Of a stretch of 64,000 nt of DNA, positions 16,538 to 24,646 are shown piece after piece (the first letter of the stretch is position 1; each line of letters starts with the position of its first letter). Source of the stretch: Microbispora amethystogenes (GTDB lineage: Bacteria > Actinomycetota > Actinomycetes > Streptosporangiales > Streptosporangiaceae). Made by a program: the position numbers and the translations under genes. Location of the stretch: NCBI RefSeq assembly GCF_016863015.1, contig NZ_BOOB01000002.1, forward strand, positions 1-64,000, in the 5' to 3' direction. The notes below the pieces were generated by a model that was not told the origin of the DNA, ran no database searches, and saw only the letters and a program-made list of their open reading frames with translations.

Positions 16538-17206
16538 TCACGGCGCGGGCAGGGGCTGGGCGCCGCGGGCGGCCAGGAACTCCTTCATCGTGCGGATCTC
16601 GGCGTTCTGGCTGTCCACGATGTGCTGGGCGAAGGCCCGCACCTCGTCCCGGGACGACAGCCGGAGCAGGCCCTCGGCCATCTCCACCCCGCCCTGGTGA
16701 TGCCGGATCATGAGCTGGAGGAAGAGGATCTCGGCGTCCCTGCCGGCGGCCGCCTTCAGCTTGTCCATCTCGGCGGGGGTGGCCATGCCGGGCATGGTCC
16801 CACCGGGCGCCGTCGCGGTGGCGGCCCCGCCGCCGTGACCGTGCCCGGACATCCAGGCCATCGGGGGGCGGCTCGCGCTCTGGTCCAGCCCCCACTGCTG
16901 CAGCCAGCCCATGAAAATTCCACGCTGCGTGCTCTGCGTCGTGATGATGTCGTACGCCAGGCCGCGCAGCGCCTGGTCGGAGGTCTTGTCGCGGAGGACG
17001 AAGGACATCTCGACCGCCTGGGCGTGATGGACCCCCATGTCCCGCGCGAACCCCGCCTCGGGGGAGGAGTCCGAGGGCGTTCCCGACCTGGTGAAGAACA
17101 GCACGAGCACCGCCGCCGCGAGCAGTACGGCGATCAGCCCGAGCAGGGGGAAGGAGCGCCGGGGCGGGGAGGCGGTCTCCACCGCGGCGTCGAGGTCAGT
17201 GCTCAT
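16538..17206 (-). CDS. DUF305 membrane-anchored ferritin-like protein
   Basis: 222 aa with an N-terminal transmembrane helix (LLGLIAVLLAAAVLVLFF) and two DUF305 halves outside the membrane: FARDMGVHHAQAVEMS and LFLQLMIRHHQGGVEMAEG, with a His/Met-rich linker (MSGHGHGGG, GGTMPGMA). The paired HH motifs and Met/His residues are typical of the family, which has been linked to metal, especially copper, contexts; the function is unproven. Start chosen at ATG 17206 rather than an upstream in-frame codon because it directly precedes the membrane anchor. Divergent from the DUF3105 gene. Confidence 0.87.
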   Translation of the reverse strand: MSTDLDAAVETASPPRRSFPLLGLIAVLLAAAVLVLFFTRSGTPSDSSPEAGFARDMGVHHAQAVEMSFVLRDKTSDQALRGLAYDIITTQSTQRGIFMGWLQQWGLDQSASRPPMAWMSGHGHGGGAATATAPGGTMPGMATPAEMDKLKAAAGRDAEILFLQLMIRHHQGGVEMAEGLLRLSSRDEVRAFAQHIVDSQNAEIRTMKEFLAARGAQPLPAP

Positions 17207-17244
17207 CGCCCACAGGGTACCGCCGCCAAACAAGATCTACCCGA

Positions 17245-17263
17245 AGTGGTAGGTATAACCACT
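17245..17263. promoter_or_regulatory. Inverted repeat in the DUF305/DUF3105 divergent promoter
   Basis: Perfect 6-bp arms AGTGGT and ACCACT around a 7-bp A/T-rich centre (aggtata), 39 bp from one start codon and 49 bp from the other. Candidate operator controlling both genes. The centre also resembles a -10 element. Confidence 0.45.
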
Positions 17264-17311
17264 ATTCTCCATACCCAGCGGGGGCGTCAGTGATCAGTGC
17301 TTGGAGGAGCG

Positions 17312-17989
17312 ATGACCAAGGAGAAAGCGCAGGCGAGGCGTGAGCACCTCGCCCGCATGCGCGCCGACCAGAAGCGCAAGGAGCGGCGCGCCGCGCTTCT
17401 CATGTGGGGCATAGGTGGCCTCGTCATCGTGGTCCTGGTCGCTCTTGTCGCCGTCTGGGTGGTGAAGGACCGTTCGGGCAAGTCGCTCGGCGCGGTCAAG
17501 TCCTTCAATTACAAGGGCTCCGACCACTCCTGGACGAAGGTGGACTACAAGGAGAACCCACCCGTCGGCGGCCAGCACAACTACTACTGGCAGAACTGCG
17601 GCATCTACGACAAGCCCATCCACAACGAGCACGGCGTCCATTCGCTGGAGCACGGCGCGGTGTGGATCACCTACCGCCCCGACCTGCCGAAGGCGGAGGT
17701 CGACAAGCTGAAGACCATCGCCTCGGCCGACTACATGCTGCTGAGCCCGTACCCGAACCTGCCGGCCAAGGTCGTCGCCTCGTCCTGGGACCACCAGATC
17801 ACCCTCGACGGCGCGGAGGACCCCCGCCTGCCGGAGTTCGTGAAGAAGTACAAGCAGAACCCGACCTACACCCCCGAGTACGGCGCGTCCTGCACGGGCG
17901 GCATCGGCACCACCTCCGACCAGCCGCTCCCGCCGCCGCAGGCGGAGACCAGCCAGGAGCCGATGCCGAGCGCGTCCCCGGCCTCCTGA
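17312..17989 (+). CDS. DUF3105 family membrane-anchored protein
   Basis: 225 aa with a basic N-terminus, one transmembrane helix ([19 protein letters not shown], about residues 33-52) and an extracellular DUF3105 domain with [25 protein letters not shown] and YGASCTGG. The conserved His and Cys residues could bind metal or form a disulfide. Start at ATG 17312 with GGAGGAGCG immediately upstream; an upstream in-frame codon at 17297 lacks an RBS. Divergent partner of the DUF305 gene, suggesting a shared role at the cell surface. Function unknown. Confidence 0.87.
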   Translation: MTKEKAQARREHLARMRADQKRKERRAALLMWGIGGLVIVVLVALVAVWVVKDRSGKSLGAVKSFNYKGSDHSWTKVDYKENPPVGGQHNYYWQNCGIYDKPIHNEHGVHSLEHGAVWITYRPDLPKAEVDKLKTIASADYMLLSPYPNLPAKVVASSWDHQITLDGAEDPRLPEFVKKYKQNPTYTPEYGASCTGGIGTTSDQPLPPPQAETSQEPMPSASPAS

Positions 17990-17999
17990 CCGGAAGGGC

Positions 18000-19127
18000 T
18001 CAGGGAACCAGCACGCGGTCCACGGGCACGGCCTCGAGCCCGTGGGCCTCGGCCACCGGGCGGCTCGTGAGGTGGCCCTGATGGGTGCTCAGGCCGAGGG
18101 CGAGCGCGGGGTCGGCGGTCAGCGCCCCGCGCCAGCCCAGGTCGGCGATCGACAGCGCGTACGGAAGCGTCACGTTGGTCAGCGCGTACGTCGAGGTGTG
18201 CGGCACCGCCCCGGGCATGTTGGCCACGCAGTAGAACACCGACCCGTGCACCCGGTAGACCGGGTCGGCGTGCGTGGTCGGCCGGGAGTCCTCGAAACAG
18301 CCGCCCTGGTCGACCGAGATGTCGACGAGCACCGACCCCGGCTTCATCCGGGCCACGAGATCGTTGCTCACCAGGGTCGGCGCCTTGGCGCCCGGCACGA
18401 GCACCGCGCCGACCACCAGGTCGGCGTCCACCACCGCCCGCTCGACCTCGTACGCGTTGGACGCGATGGTCTGGCAGTTCCCCCGGAAGACCAGGTCGGC
18501 CTGGCGCAACCGGTCCACGTCGCGGTCGAGCAGCAGCACCTGGGCCCGCATGCCGACCGCGACGGCGGCGGCGTTCATGCCGGACACGCCCGCGCCGATC
18601 ACCACGACCTTGGCCGGATAGGTGCCGGGGACGCCGCTCATCAGCACCCCCCGCCCGCCGCCCTGCCGCATGAGGTGGTAGGCGCCCACCTGGGGGGCCA
18701 GCCGTCCGGCGACCTCCGACATGGGCGCGAGCAGCGGCAGTGTGCGGTCGGGCAGTTGCACGGTCTCGTAGGCGATGCCCGTGACGCCGGACTCCAGCAT
18801 GGCCCGGGTGCACGGCTCCGAGGCGGCCAGGTGGAGATAGGTGAACAGCACCTGGCCCTCGCGCATCCGGGGGTACTCCTCCGGTTCGGGTTCCTTGACC
18901 TTCAGGATCAGGTCGCCCTCCGCCCACACCTCGTCGGCGGAGTCGAGGACCACCGCCCCCGCGGAGGCGAAGTCCTCGTCGGGGATCGCCGACCCCCTTC
19001 CGGCGTCCTGCTCCACGACGACCTGGTGGCCCTTGCGGACGAACTCGTTGACCCCGGCGGGGGTGAGCGCGACGCGGTACTCATGGGTCTTGATCTCTCG
19101 GGGCACTCCCACCTTCATGTAGTCCAC
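18000..19127 (-). CDS. ald: Alanine dehydrogenase
   Basis: NAD-dependent enzyme interconverting L-alanine and pyruvate plus ammonia. Typical length. It shows [19 protein letters not shown] at the N-terminus, KVKEPEPEE (active-site Lys region), YLHLAAS with its His, and the nucleotide-binding [14 protein letters not shown]. Start chosen at GTG 19127 because GGGGAG lies 6 nt upstream; ATG 19118 three codons later is the alternative and gives the common N-terminus MKVGVPRE. Convergent with the DUF3105 gene (10 bp apart) and divergent from a surface-protein gene. Confidence 0.94.
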   Translation of the reverse strand: MDYMKVGVPREIKTHEYRVALTPAGVNEFVRKGHQVVVEQDAGRGSAIPDEDFASAGAVVLDSADEVWAEGDLILKVKEPEPEEYPRMREGQVLFTYLHLAASEPCTRAMLESGVTGIAYETVQLPDRTLPLLAPMSEVAGRLAPQVGAYHLMRQGGGRGVLMSGVPGTYPAKVVVIGAGVSGMNAAAVAVGMRAQVLLLDRDVDRLRQADLVFRGNCQTIASNAYEVERAVVDADLVVGAVLVPGAKAPTLVSNDLVARMKPGSVLVDISVDQGGCFEDSRPTTHADPVYRVHGSVFYCVANMPGAVPHTSTYALTNVTLPYALSIADLGWRGALTADPALALGLSTHQGHLTSRPVAEAHGLEAVPVDRVLVP

Positions 19128-19275
19128 TGTCCGCTCCCCGTGTTTGCCCTGGCAGCGGACAACGAGCACCATTTTGTCGGGCATTCATGACAAATGGTCA
19201 AGGTTGGACGGTGCTGAACCGCGTAGGGTCACCCGGTTACCTACCGTTGGCATAGGTCGGTAGGCTCTGCGAGCG

Positions 19276-21048
19276 ATGTCAGGGATCGAGGTGGGGATGC
19301 AGAACGTGCCCGTGCCGGGAGACGAGGAACCCGGTCCGCGGCCCGGCGGACCGACCCCGGGGACTGAGACGGCACCGTTGTGGGGTCCGGCCGGCCCGGA
19401 CGACGCCGGCGGTGTGCCCGCCGAGACGTACGACCGGCCCGGCGGCAGCCACGCCGCGACATACGGCGTGCCCGGAGACGGAGCGAGTGCGGCAGGCGCC
19501 CCGTACGGGCCGCCCGGTGGTAGCCATGCCGCCACATACGGCGTGCCCGGAGACGGAGCGGGTGCGGTAAGCGACCCGTACGGCCCGCGGGAGATCCCGC
19601 CGGACGGCTTCGGGCAGACCGAGGTGATCGGCGCCGTACCCGGTGCGGGCAGTGGCGTGTACGGTCCCGGCGCGGCCGACGACCCGTACGGGGTCGCGGG
19701 CCTGCCCGGCGGCGACCCCGGCGTCGCGGACGCACCCGCGGGACTCGGCGCGCCCGGGCTTCCCGGCGCCGGCGGGCCGGGCGACCTGTCTTCCGGCGCG
19801 TTCGCGGACGTTCCTCCCGGCGTTCCCGTCGACGTTCCAGTCGGCGTTCCGGCCGACGTTCCTCCCGGTGTTCCGGTCGAGGTGCTCGCCGACCTTCCTC
19901 CCGTGCCGTCCGACGTCGTGGTCGAGGTGGTCGAGGAGGTTCCGGGTGACGTGCCCCTCGACGCGCCCGCCGACCCGGCGGCGCCGGAGGGGCCCTCGGA
20001 GCCCCGCGCGGCGAGGGGGACGACGATCGCCCTCGTGGTGGCGCTCGTGACGGTGGTCGTGATGTCCGGAGTCCTCGGGGCGGTCGCCGTGCTGATGACC
20101 CGCAATCCGGACGCGCCGCCGCTCAAGCAGACGCCCGTCCACACGCTGGGCACTCCCGTGCACTTCGCCCCGGTCACCGGGGTGCGGCCCGCGCCCTGCG
20201 AGGGGACCGACGCGATTCCGGACGACAAGGGGACCACCTGCTACCTGCTCGACCCGGGGGTCACGGTCAAGACCGTGCAGAAGATCGAGGAGGTGCCCGA
20301 CAACGACGGCACCTATACGGTCCGGCTCGTGCTGTCGCCGCCGAGCCGCGAGGAGATCGCCCAGCTCACCCGGGACACCGTCAAGCAGCAGCTCGCGGTC
20401 GTGGTGGGGGAGAAGGTCGTCGCGGCGCCCCGCGTCGCCCAGGAGATCACGCAGGACAGCCTCGGCATCGCGGGCTTCGACAAGGCGCAGGCGGACGCGA
20501 TCATCGGCCTGCTGACCGGAGGATCGGCCCCCGCGGGCCAGCAGCCGAATCCCTCTCCCGGCGCCGGTCAGCCGGACGGGACGCAGCAGGGCGGCACTCA
20601 ACCGGGTGGAACCCAGCCGGACGGCACCCAGCAGGGCGGGACCCAGCCTGGTGGCACGCAGCCGGACGGCACCCAGCAGGGCGGGACTCAGCCTGGTGGC
20701 ACGCAGCCGGGCCTCGACCAGTCCGGCACGAACCAGAACGCCCCCCAGCCCGGCTCGACCCCGCCCGGCGTCTCTCAGCAGAACGGCGGGCAGGGCACGA
20801 TCAGCTCCGGCTCCGGCTCCGGCTCCGGGACCGGCGCCGCCCAGCCCGGCGCCGCCCAGCCCGGCGCCACACAGGCCACGCTCACCTCCGGCGGCGCGGC
20901 CGGAGGGAACGGCGGCCGGTACGCCTCGTGCAAGGAGGCGAAGGCCCACGGCGCTGGGCCGTACACGAAGGGCCGCCACCCCGAGTACGCCTGGTACGTC
21001 GACGTCGACCACGACGGCGTCGCCTGCGACCCCGACGACATGGTCTGA
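19276..21048 (+). CDS. Single-pass surface protein with SecDF-P1-head-like and Excalibur domains
   Basis: 590 aa: a cytoplasmic Pro/Gly-rich region (1-245) with a 15-residue duplication around GGSHAATYGVPGDGA, one transmembrane helix (about 250-274), an extracellular domain (about 305-415) resembling the SecD/SecDF P1 head (CYLLDPGVTVKTVQKIEEV, VVGEKVVAAPRVAQEI), a Gly/Gln/Thr-rich repeat region, and a C-terminal Excalibur calcium-binding domain (YASCKEAKAHG, DVDHDGVACD). ATG 19276 taken; ATG 19297 with GAGG upstream is an alternative. Probably an envelope protein; the combination is unusual. Divergent from ald. Confidence 0.8.
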   Translation: MSGIEVGMQNVPVPGDEEPGPRPGGPTPGTETAPLWGPAGPDDAGGVPAETYDRPGGSHAATYGVPGDGASAAGAPYGPPGGSHAATYGVPGDGAGAVSDPYGPREIPPDGFGQTEVIGAVPGAGSGVYGPGAADDPYGVAGLPGGDPGVADAPAGLGAPGLPGAGGPGDLSSGAFADVPPGVPVDVPVGVPADVPPGVPVEVLADLPPVPSDVVVEVVEEVPGDVPLDAPADPAAPEGPSEPRAARGTTIALVVALVTVVVMSGVLGAVAVLMTRNPDAPPLKQTPVHTLGTPVHFAPVTGVRPAPCEGTDAIPDDKGTTCYLLDPGVTVKTVQKIEEVPDNDGTYTVRLVLSPPSREEIAQLTRDTVKQQLAVVVGEKVVAAPRVAQEITQDSLGIAGFDKAQADAIIGLLTGGSAPAGQQPNPSPGAGQPDGTQQGGTQPGGTQPDGTQQGGTQPGGTQPDGTQQGGTQPGGTQPGLDQSGTNQNAPQPGSTPPGVSQQNGGQGTISSGSGSGSGTGAAQPGAAQPGATQATLTSGGAAGGNGGRYASCKEAKAHGAGPYTKGRHPEYAWYVDVDHDGVACDPDDMV

Positions 21049-21103
21049 CCCTTCACCGTCGCTGGGCGGCGGAGCGGTGCGGCGGCGTGCGGCATGACGG
21101 CAG

Positions 21104-21290
21104 ACGCCGCGTCCGCCGACGGCCCGTGCCCACCGTCGGCCCGTGCCCACCGTCGGCCCGTGCCCACCGTCGGCCCGCGTCTACCGATGGCCCGTGCCCG
21201 CCGTCGGCCCGCGTCTACCGTCGGCCCGTGCCCGCCGACGGCCCGCGTCGACCGACGGCCCGTGCCCGCCGTCGGCCCGCGTCCGCGCAT
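21104..21290. repeat. 17-bp noncoding tandem repeat array, about 11 units
   Basis: Ten clear 17-bp units from 21121 to 21290 (type GGCCCGTGCCCACCGTC), preceded by one degenerate unit. From 21172 two subtypes alternate (GTGCC-containing and GCGTC-containing), giving a 34-bp higher-order period. The period is not a multiple of three and lies between two genes, so it is noncoding. It fills most of the 337-bp gap 21049-21385, which otherwise shows nothing besides the promoter region of the next gene. Confidence 0.85.
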
Positions 21291-21385
21291 GGGCGCGGCG
21301 CCGATGTGCGGCCGGCGGGGCCGACCGGTGGACGTGCAAGCGGTGGGCAATCGGGGTGCAAGCAGGGGCCGATAATGTGCGGGGC

Positions 21386-22120
21386 GTGTCAGCACCATGG
21401 TTGCGAGGCGTGGCCGGTTCGGCCGCGGCCGCCGCGTTGCTTCTCCCCGCCGCTCCTGCCCTCGCGCACTCCGCATCTTCTGCGCAGTCCGCGCACTCCG
21501 CATCCTCTGCGCAGTCCGCGTACTCCGCCGCGCAGGCCTCGGCTCCAACCGCCGCACAGGCGGCGTCCGCGCGCGTGAAGCCCGCGCCCGCGACGGTCGC
21601 CAGGAAACTGTTCGACGCCTGGCTGCGCCGGGACCGCCACGCGGCCTCCCGGGTCGCCACCGCCGGCGCGGTCTCCACGATCTTCGCCTACCCCTTCCGG
21701 GCCCCGAACCGGTTCGCGGGCTGCACCGGAGGGCGTGACTGCCGGTTCGTCCACACCAGTGTGAACGTCCCGGGCGGGCTCGACGGCATCCTGATGGTCG
21801 TCTCGGGCTCCAAGGTCGTGAAGGTGTACGAGTCCCGCCACCTCGTCACGCCGTCCGCCGCCGCCACCCGCCTGTTCCAGGCGTGGCGCGCGGGCGACCG
21901 CTACCGGGGTCTGGAGGCCGCCACGAACAAGGCCGTCACCAAGCTCTTCTTCCACAGGTACGACCCCAGGGGCGTGGCCTACATGTTCCAGGGCTGCAAC
22001 CGCGATGCGAAGGGCTACAGCTGCGCCTACTCCTACGAGGGCGGCGCCATGTTCATGCGGGTCGGCGGTTCGAAGGCCCGCGGCTACGAGGTGACGTCCA
22101 TCGGCTACATCGCCGACTGA
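21386..22120 (+). CDS. Secreted protein with an internal domain duplication
   Basis: 244 aa with a Sec signal peptide (GVAGSAAAAALLLPAAPALA) and an SSAQSA-repeat linker, then two related halves. The first contains ARKLFDAWLRRDRHAA, FAGCTGGRDCRF and VVSGSKVVKVYESR; the second TRLFQAWRAGDRYRGLE, FQGCNRDAKGYSCAYSYEGG and MRVGGSKARGYEV. Each half has one Cys pair, probably a disulfide. Start at GTG 21386 is the best fit to the signal peptide, but a weak RBS makes it uncertain; GTG 21377 is also possible. No family recognised; function unknown. Confidence 0.75.
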   Translation: MSAPWLRGVAGSAAAAALLLPAAPALAHSASSAQSAHSASSAQSAYSAAQASAPTAAQAASARVKPAPATVARKLFDAWLRRDRHAASRVATAGAVSTIFAYPFRAPNRFAGCTGGRDCRFVHTSVNVPGGLDGILMVVSGSKVVKVYESRHLVTPSAAATRLFQAWRAGDRYRGLEAATNKAVTKLFFHRYDPRGVAYMFQGCNRDAKGYSCAYSYEGGAMFMRVGGSKARGYEVTSIGYIAD

Positions 22121-22264
22121 CCCCGTCGGCCGGCCCGCTCGGGAGCCGGCTGAGCCCGCACCGGACGATCCCGCCCGCCCGCCCGCCCGCACGGACGGGC
22201 TGGCGGCCGCGGCTCTTCGGCGGCTCACCGGAACACCCACAGCGTGGAAGCCCGGTCCTTCGGT

Positions 22265-24598
22265 TCAGGGCCGGGAAGCCGGCACGAGGGCGATGTCCTC
22301 GGGCCGGATCGGCACGCGGGGGAGATCCAGCCCGGTCGCGGCCCTGACGGCGGCGGCCACGGCCGGGGTCGACGACAGCGTGGGCGGCTCGCCCGCCCCG
22401 CGCAGCCCGTACGGCGCGTGCGGGTCGGGGTTCTCCAGGATCGACAGCCGCATCGGCGGCATGTCGAGGATGGTGGGGATCAGGTAGTCGGTGAACGAGG
22501 GGTTGAGCACCCGGCCCTCCCTGACCTGGATCTCCTCCATCAGGGCGAGCCCCAGGCCCTGCGCCGAGCCGCCGTGGATCTGCCCTTCGAGGGCGAGCGG
22601 GTTGAGGATCTTCCCCACGTCCTGCACGGCGGCGAGCTCGACCACCCTGACCAGGCCGAGGTCCACGTCCACGTCGACCACCGCGCGGTGCACGCACAGC
22701 GCGAGCTGGGTGTGGGAGTTCCCCTGGCCGGTGACCGGGTCCATCGGGAAGGTCGGCCGGTGACGGAACTCCCGGGTCTCCTCCACCGGCCCGCACCGCT
22801 CCAGCACCTCCACGAGCGACAGCTCCGGATGCGCGGCGCGCAGCGCGCCGAGACGTTCCCGCACCGCCACGCAGGCGGCCCGGACGGCCCCGCCCGTGAC
22901 GTACGACTGCCGGGAGGCCGAGGACGACCCGGCCGAGCCGACCCCGGTGTCCGCCGGGGCGACGGTGACCCGTTCGACGCCCAGTTCCGTACGGGCGATC
23001 TGGGCCTGCACGGTGACGAGGCCCTGGCCCACCTCGGCGGCGGCGGTGCGCACGAGCACGTGGGGCTCGTCGCCGGCGGCCTCGATCCGCACCCGCGCCG
23101 TCGAGTAGTCGTCGAAGCCCTCGGAGAAGCAGATGTTCTTGATGCCGACGCCGTAGCCCACGCCCCGCCGCACGCCCTCGCCGCGCGTCGCCTGGGCGAC
23201 GCCGCCGGGCAGCAGGCGCAGGTCGGGCCCGGCGCCGTCCATCCCGGCGCCTGCCGGGTCCGTGGGTAGCGGCATCGCGGCCAGTTCGGTGAGCATCTCC
23301 GCGAGCGGCGCGGGGCTGTCGATCAGCTGCCCGGTGGCCAGTCGCGACCCCTGCGACACCGCGTTGCGGACCCGGATCTCCACCGGTGACAGCCCGCAGG
23401 CCGCCGCGAGGCGGTCCATCTGCGACTCGTACGCGTAACAGGCCTGCACCGCCCCGAACCCGCGCATCGCGCCGCAGGGCGGGTTGTTGGTGTAGACGCC
23501 GTACGCGTCGATCCAGACGTTGTCCACCTCGTACGGCCCGACGCCGAGGGAGGCGGCGTTGCCGACCACGGCGAGCGTGGACGAGCAGTAGGCCCCGCCG
23601 TCGAGCAGGATCTCGGCCCGCACGTAGACGAGCCGCCCGTCGGCCGTCGCGCCGTGCTCGTACCGCATCCGGGCGGGATGCCGGTGGACGTGGCCGAAGA
23701 ACGACTCCTCGCGGCCGTACACCATCTTGACGGGGCGGCCGGTCCGCAGCGCCAGCATCGAGGCGTGAACCTGCATCGACAGGTCCTCTCTCGCGCCGAA
23801 CGCGCCGCCGACCCCGGCGAGCGTCAGGCGCACCTTCTCCGGCGGCAGGCCGAGACACGGCGCCACCTGTCCCTGGTCGACGTGCAGCCACTGCGTGGCG
23901 ACGAACAGGTCCACCCCGCCGTCCTCGGCGGGCACGGCCAGGCCCGACTCCGGCCCGAGGAACGCCTGGTCCTGCATGCCGACCTCGTACTCGCCGGTGA
24001 CGACCACCTCGGCCGCGAAGGTGCTCCCCACCCTGACCGGCTGGTGCCGTACGAGGTTGCCCCCGGGGTGGACGGCCGGGCAGGACAGGTCGAAGGCGGC
24101 CCGGCGGGGGTCGGTGACGGCCGGCCGCACCTCGTAGTCCACGACGATCGCGGCGGCGGCCCGGCGCGCGGTCTCCGGATGGTCGGCGGCCACGATCGCC
24201 ACGGGCTCGCCCTGGTAGCGGACCTGGTCGATCGCCAGCACCGGCTGGTCCCGGTGCTCCAGCCCGTAGAACCTCTCGCCGGGAACGTCCTCGTGGGTCA
24301 GCACGGCGAACACGCCGGGCATCGCGAGGGCGGGGCCGACGTCCATCGAACGGATCCACGCCGACGGGTGCGGGCTGCGCAGGGTGGCGCCCCAGAGCAT
24401 GCCTTCCAGCCACAGGTCCGAGGAGTAGGCGAACTCACCGCTCACCTTCAGGTTGCCGTCCGGGCGCGGCACGCTCTCGCCGATCCCCGAAGGCATCCCG
24501 GAGGGCCGCTCTGTGTCCGTCGTCAATGGCCGCGTCACCCTCGTAGTACAGCAACCCGGCCGGGCCGGGCCTATCGGCGTGGTCATGGGAAACGGCAT
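22265..24598 (-). CDS. Xanthine dehydrogenase-type molybdopterin-binding subunit
   Basis: Large subunit of a xanthine dehydrogenase / molybdenum hydroxylase, hydroxylating purines or a similar heterocycle. The 777-aa product has the N-terminal a/b hammerhead (GIGESVPRPDGNLKVSGEFAY), Mo-cofactor motifs GVGGAFGARED and GAMRGFGAVQ, and the catalytic Glu in GAGEPPTL near the C-terminus. ATG 24598 is taken; the open frame extends further but only as antisense to pucR. The FAD and 2Fe-2S subunits that normally accompany this subunit are not adjacent. Divergent from the PucR-type regulator, 48 bp apart, which suggests purine-linked control. Confidence 0.88.
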   Translation of the reverse strand: MPFPMTTPIGPARPGCCTTRVTRPLTTDTERPSGMPSGIGESVPRPDGNLKVSGEFAYSSDLWLEGMLWGATLRSPHPSAWIRSMDVGPALAMPGVFAVLTHEDVPGERFYGLEHRDQPVLAIDQVRYQGEPVAIVAADHPETARRAAAAIVVDYEVRPAVTDPRRAAFDLSCPAVHPGGNLVRHQPVRVGSTFAAEVVVTGEYEVGMQDQAFLGPESGLAVPAEDGGVDLFVATQWLHVDQGQVAPCLGLPPEKVRLTLAGVGGAFGAREDLSMQVHASMLALRTGRPVKMVYGREESFFGHVHRHPARMRYEHGATADGRLVYVRAEILLDGGAYCSSTLAVVGNAASLGVGPYEVDNVWIDAYGVYTNNPPCGAMRGFGAVQACYAYESQMDRLAAACGLSPVEIRVRNAVSQGSRLATGQLIDSPAPLAEMLTELAAMPLPTDPAGAGMDGAGPDLRLLPGGVAQATRGEGVRRGVGYGVGIKNICFSEGFDDYSTARVRIEAAGDEPHVLVRTAAAEVGQGLVTVQAQIARTELGVERVTVAPADTGVGSAGSSSASRQSYVTGGAVRAACVAVRERLGALRAAHPELSLVEVLERCGPVEETREFRHRPTFPMDPVTGQGNSHTQLALCVHRAVVDVDVDLGLVRVVELAAVQDVGKILNPLALEGQIHGGSAQGLGLALMEEIQVREGRVLNPSFTDYLIPTILDMPPMRLSILENPDPHAPYGLRGAGEPPTLSSTPAVAAAVRAATGLDLPRVPIRPEDIALVPASRP

Positions 24599-24646
24599 GG
24601 CGGGCGGGGTCGATGCTTGTACATACCTCCAAATAGGCTGTCGGTC

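Noticed and set aside
21104-21290. Possible CRISPR array
   Set aside because: Units are directly adjacent 17-bp tandem repeats with no unique spacers, and no cas genes are present.
22150-22200. CCCG-rich run between convergent genes as a special element
   Set aside because: It is a short low-complexity run with only weak hairpins and no clear pattern.
24435-24632. 65-codon minus-strand frame near the xanthine-dehydrogenase start
   Set aside because: Overlaps the real start region in another frame and has no supporting features.
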